Notes: generated by a model not told the origin, from the letters alone. Positions 6,525 through 16,172 are shown, counted from the stretch's first letter. The stretch: 30,970 nt of DNA from CAKZYD01 sp039026755 (GCA_039026755.1 JBCCLR010000011.1:1-30970); one strand, 5' to 3'. Program-made: numbers and translations.

Positions 6525-9173
6525 CTAAAGCGAGGCTGCGATATGCGACTTAACGGCCAAAAGCGCTTTTTGTGCATCGGCGCCATTGGGCCCGCCCGCC
6601 TGCGCCATATCAGGCCGGCCGCCGCCGCCCTTGCCACCCACCTCGCGCGCGGCGATCTGCACCAGATCTACAGCGCTTTGGCGCTCCGTTAAATCTTCGG
6701 TGACACCGGCGACAACGCCAACCTTGCCCTCATTGATGCCGATGATGAGCACAATGCCGCTGCCCAGACGTTTCTTACCGGCATCGGCAATACCGCGCAG
6801 CTCCTTGGCTGGCACATCTTCAAGCACTTGGCCAAAAAACTGAATATCGCCGAGCTGCTCTGGCGCTGCTGGCCCCGCATCACCACCGCCGAGGGCGAGC
6901 GCTTTTTTTGCTGCAGCCAGATCTTTTTCAAGTTGCTTGCGTTCAGCAACCAAGGCGCTGATCCGCTCCACCACATCGCCCGGTGCGGCCTTTAATTCAG
7001 CGGCCGCTTGAAACAAAGCATCCTCGCGTGATTGGTAGGTCAGCCGTGCAGCTTCACCCGTCACCGCTTCGATGCGCCGAATGCCTGACGATACGGCGCT
7101 TTCACCGGTGGTTTTAAATAGCGCAATGTCGCCAAGCGTGCGCACATGTGTGCCGCCGCACAGCTCAATGGAATAATAGCCGTTGCGGCCATCATCAGCA
7201 TGCCCCATGAACACAACGCGCACCTCATCACCATATTTTTCGCCAAACAAAGCAAGCGCGCCCGTATCCATAGCTTCATCGACCGCCATGACCCGCGTTG
7301 TCACCGGATTGTTGCGGCGGATCATATCATTGACCTCGGCTTCAACCGCGCGCAGCTGACTGGTGGTCACCGGGTCTGGGTGGGAAAAGTCAAAGCGCAG
7401 TTTCTCTGCCGCCACGAGGGAGCCTTTTTGCGCCACATGGGTACCAAGCGTGCGCCGCAGCGCCTCATGCAGCAAATGCGTCACCGAGTGATTGGCTTTA
7501 ATCGCGCCGCGCCGCGTGATATCCGGCGTCAACGTCACGGTATCGCCGATGCTTAAAGTGCCTTCATGCAGCGTAATATGGTGCAGAAAAAGACCATTTG
7601 CCTTTTGCGTATCTGTTACTTTCGCGCAGCCATGATCCCATAGGATCTCGCCAGTATCCCCGACTTGGCCTCCAGATTCGCCGTAAAACACTGTCTGGTT
7701 TGTGATCAATACCCCAGCGTCACCGGCGACAAGCTGTTCGGTCGCCGCGCCGTCCTTTACCAAAGCAGTCACCGTGCCCATGGTTTCCTCAGCATCATAG
7801 CCGAGGAACTCCGTGGCGGCGATATCCTGCCGTAGCGTCAGCCAAATGTCCGAGGCCTTTGCTTCGCCAGACCCCGTCCAGGCCGCACGCGCTTCGGCTT
7901 TTTGTTTTTCCATGGCGGCATTAAAGCCAGAAACATTCACGTCAATACCGCGTGCGCGCAGGGATTCTTCGGTCAAATCGAGCGGAAAACCGTAGGTATC
8001 ATAGAGCTTAAATGCTGTCTCACCAGCTAACGTGTCGCCTTGCGTCATACCTGCCGAAGCTTCATCAAGCAGCTTTAGGCCCCGCTCAAGCATGGAGCGA
8101 AAGCGCAGCTCTTCGCGCCGCAAGGTTTCTTCAATAAGGTCACGCGCGCGCGCCAGTTCGGGGAAGGCCTCGCCCATTTCCCCAATGAGTGTGCCAACCA
8201 TTTGGTGCATCAGTGGGTCTTCAGCGCCAAGCAAGTGCGCATGACGCATGCCGCGCCGCATAATCCGGCGCAGCACATATCCCCTCCCCTCATTAGCCGG
8301 CAACACGCCATCAGCGATGAGAAAGCTGGTCGAGCGGATATGGTCAGCAATCACCCGGTGGCTCATCAGTGCCTCGCCTTCAGGCGCTGTCCCGGTGATT
8401 GCCGCCGACCGTGCAATCAGCGCTTGGAACATATCAATATCGTAATTGTCGTGCACGCCCTGCAGGATCGCAGCGACACGCTCTAAGCCCATGCCTGTAT
8501 CAATGGACGGCTTGGGCAGGTTGACCCGTTCATCCTTGGTGACCTGGTCATATTGCATGAACACTAGGTTCCAGATCTCGATAAACCGGTCACCGTCTTC
8601 GTCTGGAGAGCCAGGCGGGCCGCCGGGTATATGCGACCCATGATCATAGAAAATTTCAGAGCACGGCCCACATGGACCGGTTTCGCCCATCGACCAGAAG
8701 TTATCCGATGTGGCGATTTTAATAATTCGGTCGTCGCTGAGCCCAGCAATCGATTTCCACAAGGTGTGCGCTTCTTCATCTTCATGGAAGATGGTGACAA
8801 CTAAGCGTTCCTTGGCAACGCCCAATTCCTGAGTGACAAAGCGCCACGCATATTCAATGGCATCGGCCTTGAAATAATCGCCAAACGAGAAATTGCCGAG
8901 CATCTCAAAGAACGTGTGGTGCCGAGCGGTATAGCCCACATTGTCCAAATCATTATGCTTACCGCCGGCACGCACGCATTTTTGCGAAGTGGTCGCGCGG
9001 CGTGTGCCGATGTCTTCAGCGCCGGTGAAGACATTTTTAAACTGAACCATGCCGGCATTGGTGAACATCAGCGTCGGATCGTTACGCGGCACAAGCGCGC
9101 TAGACGGCAAAACGCTGTGCCCATTGCTGCCAAAGAAATCCAAAAACTGTTGGCGAATATCAGCGGACCGCAT
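6525..9173 (-). CDS. alaS: Alanyl-tRNA synthetase
   Basis: From ATG 9173 the protein has 882 residues, the normal length. The class II aminoacylation core begins MRSADIRQQFLDFF and includes FTNAGMVQFK and TGPCGPCSEI. The editing domain carries the zinc motif HSVTH (about residue 562) with CGGTH (about residue 671). The C-terminal DHHA1 region contains GGKGGGRPDMAQAGG. The open frame extends upstream to 9254, but those residues overlap the recA terminator hairpin and do not resemble AlaS, so the internal ATG is chosen. The enzyme charges tRNA-Ala in the cytosol and removes misacylated serine or glycine. The recA-alaS neighbourhood is common in alphaproteobacteria. Confidence 0.98.
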   Translation of the reverse strand: MRSADIRQQFLDFFGSNGHSVLPSSALVPRNDPTLMFTNAGMVQFKNVFTGAEDIGTRRATTSQKCVRAGGKHNDLDNVGYTARHHTFFEMLGNFSFGDYFKADAIEYAWRFVTQELGVAKERLVVTIFHEDEEAHTLWKSIAGLSDDRIIKIATSDNFWSMGETGPCGPCSEIFYDHGSHIPGGPPGSPDEDGDRFIEIWNLVFMQYDQVTKDERVNLPKPSIDTGMGLERVAAILQGVHDNYDIDMFQALIARSAAITGTAPEGEALMSHRVIADHIRSTSFLIADGVLPANEGRGYVLRRIMRRGMRHAHLLGAEDPLMHQMVGTLIGEMGEAFPELARARDLIEETLRREELRFRSMLERGLKLLDEASAGMTQGDTLAGETAFKLYDTYGFPLDLTEESLRARGIDVNVSGFNAAMEKQKAEARAAWTGSGEAKASDIWLTLRQDIAATEFLGYDAEETMGTVTALVKDGAATEQLVAGDAGVLITNQTVFYGESGGQVGDTGEILWDHGCAKVTDTQKANGLFLHHITLHEGTLSIGDTVTLTPDITRRGAIKANHSVTHLLHEALRRTLGTHVAQKGSLVAAEKLRFDFSHPDPVTTSQLRAVEAEVNDMIRRNNPVTTRVMAVDEAMDTGALALFGEKYGDEVRVVFMGHADDGRNGYYSIELCGGTHVRTLGDIALFKTTGESAVSSGIRRIEAVTGEAARLTYQSREDALFQAAAELKAAPGDVVERISALVAERKQLEKDLAAAKKALALGGGDAGPAAPEQLGDIQFFGQVLEDVPAKELRGIADAGKKRLGSGIVLIIGINEGKVGVVAGVTEDLTERQSAVDLVQIAAREVGGKGGGGRPDMAQAGGPNGADAQKALLAVKSHIAASL

Positions 9174-9238
9174 AATCGACGACTTTTTCCTCACCCAAGT
9201 TGCCAAGGCCGTATAGCGTGATGAGCTGAGCGGCCAGC

Positions 9239-9275
9239 AAAAAAAACGCCGCATGATTAGCCCATCATACGGCGT
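9239..9275 (-). terminator. Intrinsic terminator downstream of recA
   Basis: Read on the minus strand, a 12-base stem (ACGCCGTATGAT with ATCATGCGGCGT, one G-T pair) encloses a 6-base loop. A run of eight T residues follows (9246-9239). It lies 63 bases after the recA stop and about 65 bases before the alaS ATG, so it separates the two transcription units. Confidence 0.9.
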
Positions 9276-9338
9276 CGTTCAAAGCTCTAAATAATGCCTT
9301 ATGGGCTTAACGCCATGAACTGGCGCTTTACGGGCGCC

Positions 9339-10406
9339 TTAGTCAGTGTCGCTGGCGCTCTCGCCGGTAACCATTTTCTCATTCACCAGCCCCGCTGACT
9401 GGCGAATGATAGATTCGATTTGGTTGCTAATGTCTGGGTTTTCGAGCAGAAAGGATTTCGCGTTCTCGCGGCCTTGTCCAATGCGCTGGCTATCGTAGGA
9501 GTACCAAGAGCCGGATTTTTCAATCACGTTGGCTTTTACGCCGAGGTCCAGAATTTCGCCTGTTTTTGAAACGCCTTCACCGTACATGATATCAAATTCG
9601 ATTTGCCGGAACGGCGGTGCGACTTTGTTTTTGACCACCTTCACCCGCGTTGCGTTTCCGATGATCTCATCTTTGTCTTTAATTTGGCCTGTCCGGCGGA
9701 TCTCAAGCCGCACAGACGCATAGAATTTCAATGCATTGCCGCCTGTTGTGGTCTCTGGGTTGCCATACATTACGCCAATTTTCATGCGGATTTGGTTGAT
9801 GAAAATCACCATGCACCGGGATTTTGAAATCGAACCCGTCAGTTTGCGCAAAGCTTGGCTCATCAGCCGAGCCTGCAGGCCAACATGACTGTCGCCCATC
9901 TCCCCTTCAAGCTCCGCGCGCGGCGTCAACGCAGCCACCGAATCGATGACCAGCACGTCAATCGCGCCAGAGCGCACCAAGGTATCGGCGATTTCAAGCG
10001 CCTGTTCACCCGTGTCGGGCTGAGAGATCAAGAGCTCATCTACATCGACGCCAAGCCGGTTGGCATAGCTTGGGTCAAGTGCATGCTCAGCATCAACAAA
10101 AGCCGCAACACCGCCCGCTTTTTGCGCTTCGGCAACACAGTGCAGCGCGAGCGTGGTTTTGCCTGAGCTTTCCGGGCCATAGACCTCGATGATGCGGCCA
10201 CGCGGCAGACCACCAATGCCTAACGCAATATCAAGCCCTAACGAACCGGTTGAAACCGCTTCAATATCGACCGAGGAACCCTTTTGGCCAAGCTTCATCA
10301 CAGAGCCTTTGCCAAAGGCCCGATCAATTTGTGAAAGTGCCGCTTCAAGCGCGCGCTGTTTGTCCATATTATCCCGCTCTACGACGCGAAGCTGTGAATT
10401 GGCCAT
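9339..10406 (-). CDS. recA: Recombinase RecA
   Basis: The 355-aa product is full-length RecA, the ATP-dependent strand-exchange protein that also triggers LexA self-cleavage. The Walker A loop GPESSGKT is at about residues 77-84. The Walker B region ends in VLVIDSVAAL. The DNA-binding loop region with ETTTGGNALKFYASVRLEIRR is intact, as is the MAW-like invariant core. The first ATG (10406) is supported by GAGGAGG about 7 bases upstream; a start 13 codons in is less likely. An acidic tail, VTGESASDTD, ends the protein. A candidate SOS operator lies upstream and a strong terminator downstream, so the gene is probably monocistronic. Confidence 0.98.
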   Translation of the reverse strand: MANSQLRVVERDNMDKQRALEAALSQIDRAFGKGSVMKLGQKGSSVDIEAVSTGSLGLDIALGIGGLPRGRIIEVYGPESSGKTTLALHCVAEAQKAGGVAAFVDAEHALDPSYANRLGVDVDELLISQPDTGEQALEIADTLVRSGAIDVLVIDSVAALTPRAELEGEMGDSHVGLQARLMSQALRKLTGSISKSRCMVIFINQIRMKIGVMYGNPETTTGGNALKFYASVRLEIRRTGQIKDKDEIIGNATRVKVVKNKVAPPFRQIEFDIMYGEGVSKTGEILDLGVKANVIEKSGSWYSYDSQRIGQGRENAKSFLLENPDISNQIESIIRQSAGLVNEKMVTGESASDTD

Positions 10407-10460
10407 GCGTGTTCCTCCTCTTTCCTATGACAGTGCTTGTGCCCATGCAATAGGGTTAAA

Positions 10461-10497
10461 GTACATGTTTTGTTCTTATTGGCAAGAACAAATGTTC
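10461..10497 (-). promoter_or_regulatory. Candidate LexA/SOS operator region of recA
   Basis: Two overlapping patterns lie 55-91 bases upstream of the recA ATG. GTAC-N7-GTTC at 10461-10475 differs by one base from the alphaproteobacterial LexA consensus GTTC-N7-GTTC. A perfect palindrome GAACAAATGTTC at 10486-10497 has the GAAC-N4-GTTC form better known from Gram-positive LexA sites. A further GTTC/GAAC pair (10472 and 10486) spans ten bases. The location suits SOS control; which element is used cannot be settled by reading. Confidence 0.5.
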
Positions 10498-10616
10498 TTC
10501 CACGTACGGCAATAGTTTAAGCCTGACCGCCGCGCTCAAAACTGGGGCGACGCGTTTAGTCGTTTGTTTTATTGAGTCTGTGGATTGCGAGCCGCAGCAA
10601 TCTGCCTGGCACTGTT

Positions 10617-13133
10617 TTAGGCGCTCGCGTCGTCCGCGCTATCAGTGCCAACCGGCATCGCTGATTTTACGGTCTCAGCCAACTGCGTCAGCGAAAAGGG
10701 CTTGGGCAGAAAGTCAATATTCTCAAGACCTTCGGCGACGCCAAAGCCATCCTGGGCGTAGCCAGAGATAAAGATAACGCGCAAATTGGGCCGGCGGTCA
10801 CGCACAGTTTTGACCAGCGTAGGACCATCCATCTGCGGCATGACGACATCGCTAATGAGCAAATCAACGTCGATATCATCGGCAAGCAGATCCAGCGCTT
10901 CCTGGCCGGAGCTGGCGGCAACGACATGGTAGCCTTTTTTGGTCAGCGCGCGAGCGGCAAAAGTGCGCACGGCATCTTCATCTTCAACCAACAAGACCGT
11001 GCCCTTGCCCCAGTAATCATCAACCGGCGCAGCACCCTCCGGCGCTTTGTCAAGTGGCTCCTCTTCACCCTCTTCGCGCACATGGGCCGGAAGATAAATG
11101 ATAAAGCTTGCGCCCTTATCGGGCGCTGATTCCGCGAAGATAAAACCGCCAGTTTGTTTGACGATGCCATAAACGGTGGACAAGCCAAGGCCAGTACCTT
11201 TGCCCGTTTCTTTGGTGGTGAAAAATGGCTCAAAAATCTTGTTGAGGTGTTCTTTTTCAATGCCATGTCCGGTGTCTTCCACCTGCAACCGGATATAGTC
11301 TTGATTAGGCATGAAATCATGACCCATTTGCGCGACGTCAGTCGCCATTGCCATCGACGTTGTAATGGTTAAATCACCGCCGTTTGGCATCGCATCGCGC
11401 GCATTCACCGCGAGATTCACGATAACTTGTTCAAGCTGGCCTTGATCAACTTTAATGGCCTCTAAATCCCGGCCATGCACCATTTTGAGCGTAATGTTCT
11501 CGCCAATGAGCCGGCGAATAAGGTTCGACAGCTCCGCCAACACATCCGTAATCACCAGCACTTTCGGCATCAGCGTTTGCTGCCGCGAAAACGCCAAGAG
11601 TTGGCGCACCAGGTTGGCCGCACGATTGGCATTTTGCTTAATTTGCATGATATCCGCAAACGAAGGGTCGCCAGCACTATGGCGCACCAGAAGAAGGTCG
11701 CAAAAGCCGATAATCGCCGTCAGAATATTATTAAAATCGTGGGCAATGCCGCCTGCCAATTGGCCAACCGCTTGCATTTTTTGGGCTTGGGCAAATTGCC
11801 GTTCAAGGCTTTTTTGTTCCGTCGCATCGGTGATGAACAGAAGAATGTCGTTTTGATTGCCCGGCAACATATGCTTGTTCACATGGGCGACGACATCTTC
11901 ATCACAGGCAACGCGTACTTCAACGCCAACATCGAGGCTATTGGCCGGAAGGGGTGCTTTTAGATAGGCTTCCAATGCAGCACGATCATCTGCGTTGATA
12001 TACGCGAATACATTTTCGCTATCGCCCGCATCGGCATGCTTAAACAGCTTTCTGACGCTTTGGTTGCGGCGCAGAAAATCACCCGTTTGATCGACGACTG
12101 CCATGCCAACCGGGGCGTCGTTAAAGACCGCCTGGGCAACGTCTGCCGCGTGCGCTGCAACAGAAGCACCAGTGCTTTGTTTTTGCACAAAATAAACGGT
12201 GCCAGCACTTTCATGAGCGCCCTCATGGGCGCGCAAGTCATGCGCCGACGCCGTCACATCTGCAATCGGTTGGCCAGCCCCATTTAACAGTGAGGCAGAC
12301 CCTTGCGCAGCGCTGATAAGCTGTTCGCGCGTGTAACTATTGAGCGGTTGATCAAGACCGCCTGTCCAGCTGCGCATGAGTTCTGATGCATAACGGACAT
12401 GGCCACGCCCATCGGTTATAAACAGCGCCATCTCAGCGCGGGAGAGCCATGCCGCAAGACCGTTCTCGCAAAGGTCAAGGAACTGCTGGATCTGCGCTTC
12501 CTGGCCAGCGCCTTCGATCTCCCAGACGAGATAATTTTCAATCTGCTTGGAGCGTTTGACCACGATGTTGAGCGGTTGCGGGTTATCCCGGCTTGGCTGG
12601 CTAATCCGCGCGGTCCCGCGCCCACACACACGTGCTGATTGCGTCGCTTCAGTCACTGCAGCGCGGTCTTGATCGGATGTCGGGAGACTGCCCGGCGATG
12701 GAAATCCGTCAAGGAGGCGGCCATAGGCGGAATTGGCACACACCAGCGCGCCTTGCAAATCGGTGATGGCGACAGGCGCCGTATTGGCTTCAACCGCCGC
12801 AATAAGAATATCTTTTTTTAGCACCGCTTGTCCGCGCAGGCGGCCAAAAATAGCGATTGCGAAAAATGCGCTCAGCGCGATGAAGGCCGCAGCGCCAGTG
12901 ATGCCCGCAACGATCCAGTCGTGCGTCGTTTGCCCGAGCAGACCAACGGCTAAAGCAATGCATCCGAATGGTAGCAGGGCTTGGAGCCATAGCGGCACGC
13001 GCCGACTAGACCGCCGAAATGAACTATCTGGCGCAGAGGTGGTGGAGAATTTGGCCAGGCTTTGCGCCTGCGCTTCGGCGCTGAGCGACATTGCCACTTT
13101 AGGCAAATCCTGGGTTTTTTCATCCATCAGCAT
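10617..13133 (-). CDS. cckA: Hybrid sensor histidine kinase CckA
   Basis: The 838-aa product has the CckA architecture. Two membrane helices lie at about residues 47-67 and 72-97, PAS-like sensory regions at about 105-435, and the phospho-acceptor H-box QLAGGIAHDFNN has His465. The HATPase domain has N577 in VNLAVNARDAM, DTGHGI at about 620 and GKGTGLGLS. The C-terminal receiver has phospho-acceptor Asp762 in LISDVVMPQMDG and Lys811 in LPKPF. In this class CckA phosphorylates ChpT, which passes phosphate to CtrA and CpdR, controlling cell cycle and flagellar genes. The ATG at 13133 has GGAG 9 bases upstream. It lies 107 bases after flhB in the same direction and has its own candidate CtrA site, so it may be read both from the flagellar operon and separately. 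Confidence 0.95.
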   Translation of the reverse strand: MLMDEKTQDLPKVAMSLSAEAQAQSLAKFSTTSAPDSSFRRSSRRVPLWLQALLPFGCIALAVGLLGQTTHDWIVAGITGAAAFIALSAFFAIAIFGRLRGQAVLKKDILIAAVEANTAPVAITDLQGALVCANSAYGRLLDGFPSPGSLPTSDQDRAAVTEATQSARVCGRGTARISQPSRDNPQPLNIVVKRSKQIENYLVWEIEGAGQEAQIQQFLDLCENGLAAWLSRAEMALFITDGRGHVRYASELMRSWTGGLDQPLNSYTREQLISAAQGSASLLNGAGQPIADVTASAHDLRAHEGAHESAGTVYFVQKQSTGASVAAHAADVAQAVFNDAPVGMAVVDQTGDFLRRNQSVRKLFKHADAGDSENVFAYINADDRAALEAYLKAPLPANSLDVGVEVRVACDEDVVAHVNKHMLPGNQNDILLFITDATEQKSLERQFAQAQKMQAVGQLAGGIAHDFNNILTAIIGFCDLLLVRHSAGDPSFADIMQIKQNANRAANLVRQLLAFSRQQTLMPKVLVITDVLAELSNLIRRLIGENITLKMVHGRDLEAIKVDQGQLEQVIVNLAVNARDAMPNGGDLTITTSMAMATDVAQMGHDFMPNQDYIRLQVEDTGHGIEKEHLNKIFEPFFTTKETGKGTGLGLSTVYGIVKQTGGFIFAESAPDKGASFIIYLPAHVREEGEEEPLDKAPEGAAPVDDYWGKGTVLLVEDEDAVRTFAARALTKKGYHVVAASSGQEALDLLADDIDVDLLISDVVMPQMDGPTLVKTVRDRRPNLRVIFISGYAQDGFGVAEGLENIDFLPKPFSLTQLAETVKSAMPVGTDSADDASA

Positions 13134-13194
13134 GGGTTAGCGCTCCACTCGCCATATGCTTAATAAACCTTCAACAGATGTAGCCCTAGCGCTG

Positions 13195-13209
13195 TTGATA
13201 AACGGTTAA
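13195..13209. promoter_or_regulatory. Candidate CtrA-binding site before cckA
   Basis: TTGA-N7-TTAA matches the CtrA consensus TTAA-N7-TTAA with one mismatch. It lies in the 107-base gap between flhB and cckA, about 62 bases upstream of the cckA ATG. If used, it would close a feedback loop from CtrA to its upstream kinase. Confidence 0.35.
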
Positions 13210-13240
13210 AGACGATGCCTGTCACAGCCACTATAAGCGA

Positions 13241-14329
13241 TTAGGGTACATAACGCACCGGCCCTGCTTTTTTACGCAAGGCAAGCAGGTAGCTAATCAC
13301 TTTGGCAACGGCCTGATAATGCTCAGGCTTTATCTCTTCATCTATCTCGACCGTCGCATAAATCGAGCGCGCCAAGGGCGGGTTTTCTAAGATCGGGATC
13401 TCATGCTCGCCGGCAATTTCGCGAATTTTAGCCGCCATATTATCAACGCCCTTGGCCAGCAAAACCGGCACCTGCATTTGGCCATGCTCGTATTTAAGTG
13501 CAATGGCGTAGTGCGTCGGGTTGGTTATGACCACATCCGCCTCCGGCACAGCTTGCGCCATGCGTTGCTGCGAACGTTCAGCACGCACTTTGGCAATCCG
13601 GTTTTTCACCGCAGGATCACCTTCAAGCTGCTTTTGTTCATCGCGCACTTCTTTGATGGACATGCGCATGCGCTTGGTGAACTGAAATCGCTGAAAGCTA
13701 AAATCCGCAGCCGCAACCGCCGCCATAACGGCAACAACAGCAATCGCAAGTTTAACTGTGAGCGAAAAAATGATGGCCAAGAGTGCTTCGGGCGATGATG
13801 TGATGACCTGGCCAAGTCGGCCGCGCTCGGGCCATAACAGCGCAAAGAACACGCCGCCGACAATCAGCAATTTGGCAATACTTTTGAGCAGCTCGGAAAC
13901 CGACGTGATTGAAAACAGACGCTTAAACCCGGCGAGTGGCGAAATTTTGCTGAGCTTTGGCTGAATTTTCGCTGTGGTGAGCACGATATGGCCTTGCACG
14001 ATGGAGCCTGCGAAAGCGGCCGCCAGCAGGACCAGTATGGGGATACCAAGCAGCTCAATCAGGCTGCGCAACAGGCCATTAAAGAGCGCTTGGGTGCCCC
14101 GGTCAGACAAATCAATGCTATGCGCATTGGTCATGATACCGGCCAAACTTTCCCGCAAGCCGCCGGCGATGCCTTGCGAAAACACCATGAGCACCATAAG
14201 CGCGCCAAGCAGCATGAACCAGGTTTTGACCTCCTGGCTTTTCGGCGCCTCGCCCTTGGCATAGGCGTCCGATAACTTTTTCTCCGAGGGGTCTTCGGTC
14301 TTTTGGCTGTCATCATCACCATCAGCCAT
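13241..14329 (-). CDS. flhB: Flagellar type III export switch protein FlhB
   Basis: The product has 362 residues. A charged N-terminus (DDSQKTEDPSEKKLSDAY) precedes four membrane helices within about residues 37-210. The cytoplasmic domain carries the autocleavage motif NPTH at residues 270-273, inside ITNPTHYAIALKY. Cleavage between Asn270 and Pro271 switches export from rod/hook to filament substrates in this family. The ATG shares one base with the fliR stop (TGATG), so translation is coupled. It is the last gene of the flgB-flgC-fliE-fliQ-fliR-flhB run, and cckA follows. Confidence 0.97.
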   Translation of the reverse strand: MADGDDDSQKTEDPSEKKLSDAYAKGEAPKSQEVKTWFMLLGALMVLMVFSQGIAGGLRESLAGIMTNAHSIDLSDRGTQALFNGLLRSLIELLGIPILVLLAAAFAGSIVQGHIVLTTAKIQPKLSKISPLAGFKRLFSITSVSELLKSIAKLLIVGGVFFALLWPERGRLGQVITSSPEALLAIIFSLTVKLAIAVVAVMAAVAAADFSFQRFQFTKRMRMSIKEVRDEQKQLEGDPAVKNRIAKVRAERSQQRMAQAVPEADVVITNPTHYAIALKYEHGQMQVPVLLAKGVDNMAAKIREIAGEHEIPILENPPLARSIYATVEIDEEIKPEHYQAVAKVISYLLALRKKAGPVRYVP

Positions 14330-15093
14330 CAGCCGGCTCCGACAAAGCTGAACATCGTGTCTTCAAAGCGGCTTAAAAACCACATCATGATGGTCGATAA
14401 GGTGAACAACATCAGCATGAAGCCCACCAAGATATTGGCTGGCAAAGCGATAAAGAAAATCTGCAGTTGCGGCATCAGCCGGGCGATAATGCCAAGTGCA
14501 ATATTGAACAGCAGGCCATAGGCTATAAACGGTGCAGACAGCTGCAAGGCTAGTGCGAAGGAGCCAGCCACTTGGTCAATCATCAGCCGCGCAATATCGC
14601 CAAGCATGATTGGATCAGCCGGCGGAAACACCTTAAAACTCATAGCGCAGGCCTCAATGAACACGTGATGCAGCCCACTGATAAAAATCAGCGTCACGCC
14701 CAGCAGCGTTAAAAACCGGCCGAGCAGTGCGCCTTGCGCACCTTGGCTGGGATCAAAGCTTTGCGCTGCGGCAAGGCCCGATTGAAAGGCGATGACGGTG
14801 CCGGCGGTGTTAAGCGCGGCGAGCGCTATCCGGCCAAGCACACCAATGAACAGACCAATCAGCGCCTCTTGTGCGACGAGCGCAATAAAGCCCGGCATAG
14901 ATAACCCATCAAAATCATAAGCCGGCGCAGCCATTGGGTAGACAAGCACAGCTATAAAAAAGGCAAGAAGTGCGCGAATGCGCGCCGGAATGGCAGTTTC
15001 GCCAAGCGCGGGAGCAACAGCAACGAGCCCAGCCAGGCGCGTTAAAATCAGCACAAAGGCTAGCGCCTGGACGCCGAGCAGGCTTTCCAGCAT
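14329..15093 (-). CDS. fliR: Flagellar export gate protein FliR
   Basis: This 254-aa integral membrane protein has about six hydrophobic segments and starts MLESLLGVQALAFVLILTRLAGL. The family-typical ALGETAIPARIRALLAF and EALIGLFIGVLGRIAL segments are present. FliR assembles with FliP and FliQ into the export gate at the centre of the basal body. It starts 6 bases after fliQ and overlaps flhB by one base, the usual order for this export module. Confidence 0.96.
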   Translation of the reverse strand: MLESLLGVQALAFVLILTRLAGLVAVAPALGETAIPARIRALLAFFIAVLVYPMAAPAYDFDGLSMPGFIALVAQEALIGLFIGVLGRIALAALNTAGTVIAFQSGLAAAQSFDPSQGAQGALLGRFLTLLGVTLIFISGLHHVFIEACAMSFKVFPPADPIMLGDIARLMIDQVAGSFALALQLSAPFIAYGLLFNIALGIIARLMPQLQIFFIALPANILVGFMLMLFTLSTIMMWFLSRFEDTMFSFVGAG

Positions 15094-15099
15094 AGCGCG

Positions 15100-15363
15100 C
15101 TATCCTGAAATGATCTTTTCGGCAATACGCGCCATCATGGCTGAGATTGCAGACCCCATAAACGGCAAGAGCAACAGCAGCGAGGCGAAGATCGCGACAA
15201 TCTTCGGCACAAATGTCAGCGTCATTTCCTGAATTTGCGTCAGCGCTTGGAACAGTGCGATGATAAGACCAACGCCGAGCCCGATGCCCATAAGTGGGCC
15301 AGAGACGATCAGCAATGTGGCGATTGCATCACGCGCCACATCAAGCACTTCAGCGCCCGTCAC
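15100..15363 (-). CDS. fliQ: Flagellar export gate protein FliQ
   Basis: The product has 87 residues and two membrane helices. It shows the family pattern VLDVARDAIATLLIVSGP, then GLIIALFQALTQIQEMTL and VPKIVAIF. FliQ is a small helical-hairpin subunit of the FliP-FliQ-FliR export gate. Length and gene order (fliQ immediately before fliR) are standard. A 57-base gap separates it from fliE upstream. Confidence 0.96.
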   Translation of the reverse strand: MTGAEVLDVARDAIATLLIVSGPLMGIGLGVGLIIALFQALTQIQEMTLTFVPKIVAIFASLLLLLPFMGSAISAMMARIAEKIISG

Positions 15364-15420
15364 ATGTCTTCTCCGTCTCTACGCGCGGCATTTTTTGTTT
15401 ATGCTGCCGCTGCAGCCGAT

Positions 15421-15735
15421 TTAAATCGGCATTTTGATAATATCGTTATAAGCGCTCAGCACTTTATCGCGCACGGCAACCACAGTTTCGACAGCCATTT
15501 CAGCGCTTGAGACTGCCGTGACCACGTCAAGCAGCGGCGCTTGGCCATTGAGGTTTTCAGCAACCTTTTGCTCCATGCCAGATGTGGCATTCATGGTTGT
15601 CGTCATGCTGTCTTCAACCAAGGCGGCGAAGCTTTCTGCAACCGAGGCAGGTGCTGCAGTGGTGCTGCCGTCAACACCTTTTAGCGCTGCGGTTTTGCCG
15701 TATGCGCCAAGCGCATCTAATGCTTTGACGTCCAT
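15421..15735 (-). CDS. fliE: Flagellar MS-ring/rod junction protein FliE
   Basis: The 104-aa product has the helical FliE pattern: SFAALVEDSM in the middle, ending VVAVRDKVLSAYNDIIKMPI, close to the family's AYQEIMRM ending. FliE links the MS ring to the proximal rod and is exported through the flagellar type III apparatus. It starts 10 bases after flgC on the same strand, consistent with flgB-flgC-fliE being one rod-building unit. Confidence 0.95.
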   Translation of the reverse strand: MDVKALDALGAYGKTAALKGVDGSTTAAPASVAESFAALVEDSMTTTMNATSGMEQKVAENLNGQAPLLDVVTAVSSAEMAVETVVAVRDKVLSAYNDIIKMPI

Positions 15736-15745
15736 AGCCTATCCC

Positions 15746-16153
15746 CTAGCGCAACAGATCGAGCGTGCGCATCATCATCGATTTCGCCGCATCGACCGCT
15801 GATAAGTTAGCTTGATAGGTGCGCTGGGCTTCACGCATGTCGCTCGTCTCCACCAAGGAATTCACGTTGGTGGTGCGCACATAGCCATCGCCATCCGCAG
15901 CCGGATGGCCAGGATCATAGCGCCGGCCAAACTCGCTTTTGTCGGTTTCCACATCATTCACGCGCACAGTGCGCACGCCCAGTTCGCGGTCCAGCGCATT
16001 GGTAAAGCTAACGACCTTGCGGCGATACGGGTCTTCATCACCATTTGCAGCAATGGACGACGAGTTGGCGAGGTTTTCCGCAATCACGCGCATGCGCGCG
16101 CCTTGCGCTTTCATGCCCGATGCGGAAATCATGATTGAAGACCCAAGGTCCAT
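15746..16153 (-). CDS. flgC: Flagellar proximal rod protein FlgC
   Basis: The product has 135 residues. The N-terminal rod signature (SASGMKAQGARMRVIAENLAN) and the C-terminal rod/hook motif (VNSLVETSDMREAQRTYQAN) are both present. Together they form the coiled-coil D0 region of axial proteins. Length is typical for FlgC. It lies 19 bases after flgB and 10 bases before fliE, in the standard order. Confidence 0.96.
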   Translation of the reverse strand: MDLGSSIMISASGMKAQGARMRVIAENLANSSSIAANGDEDPYRRKVVSFTNALDRELGVRTVRVNDVETDKSEFGRRYDPGHPAADGDGYVRTTNVNSLVETSDMREAQRTYQANLSAVDAAKSMMMRTLDLLR

Positions 16154-16172
16154 GGCTTTTTTCCTCTATCGA

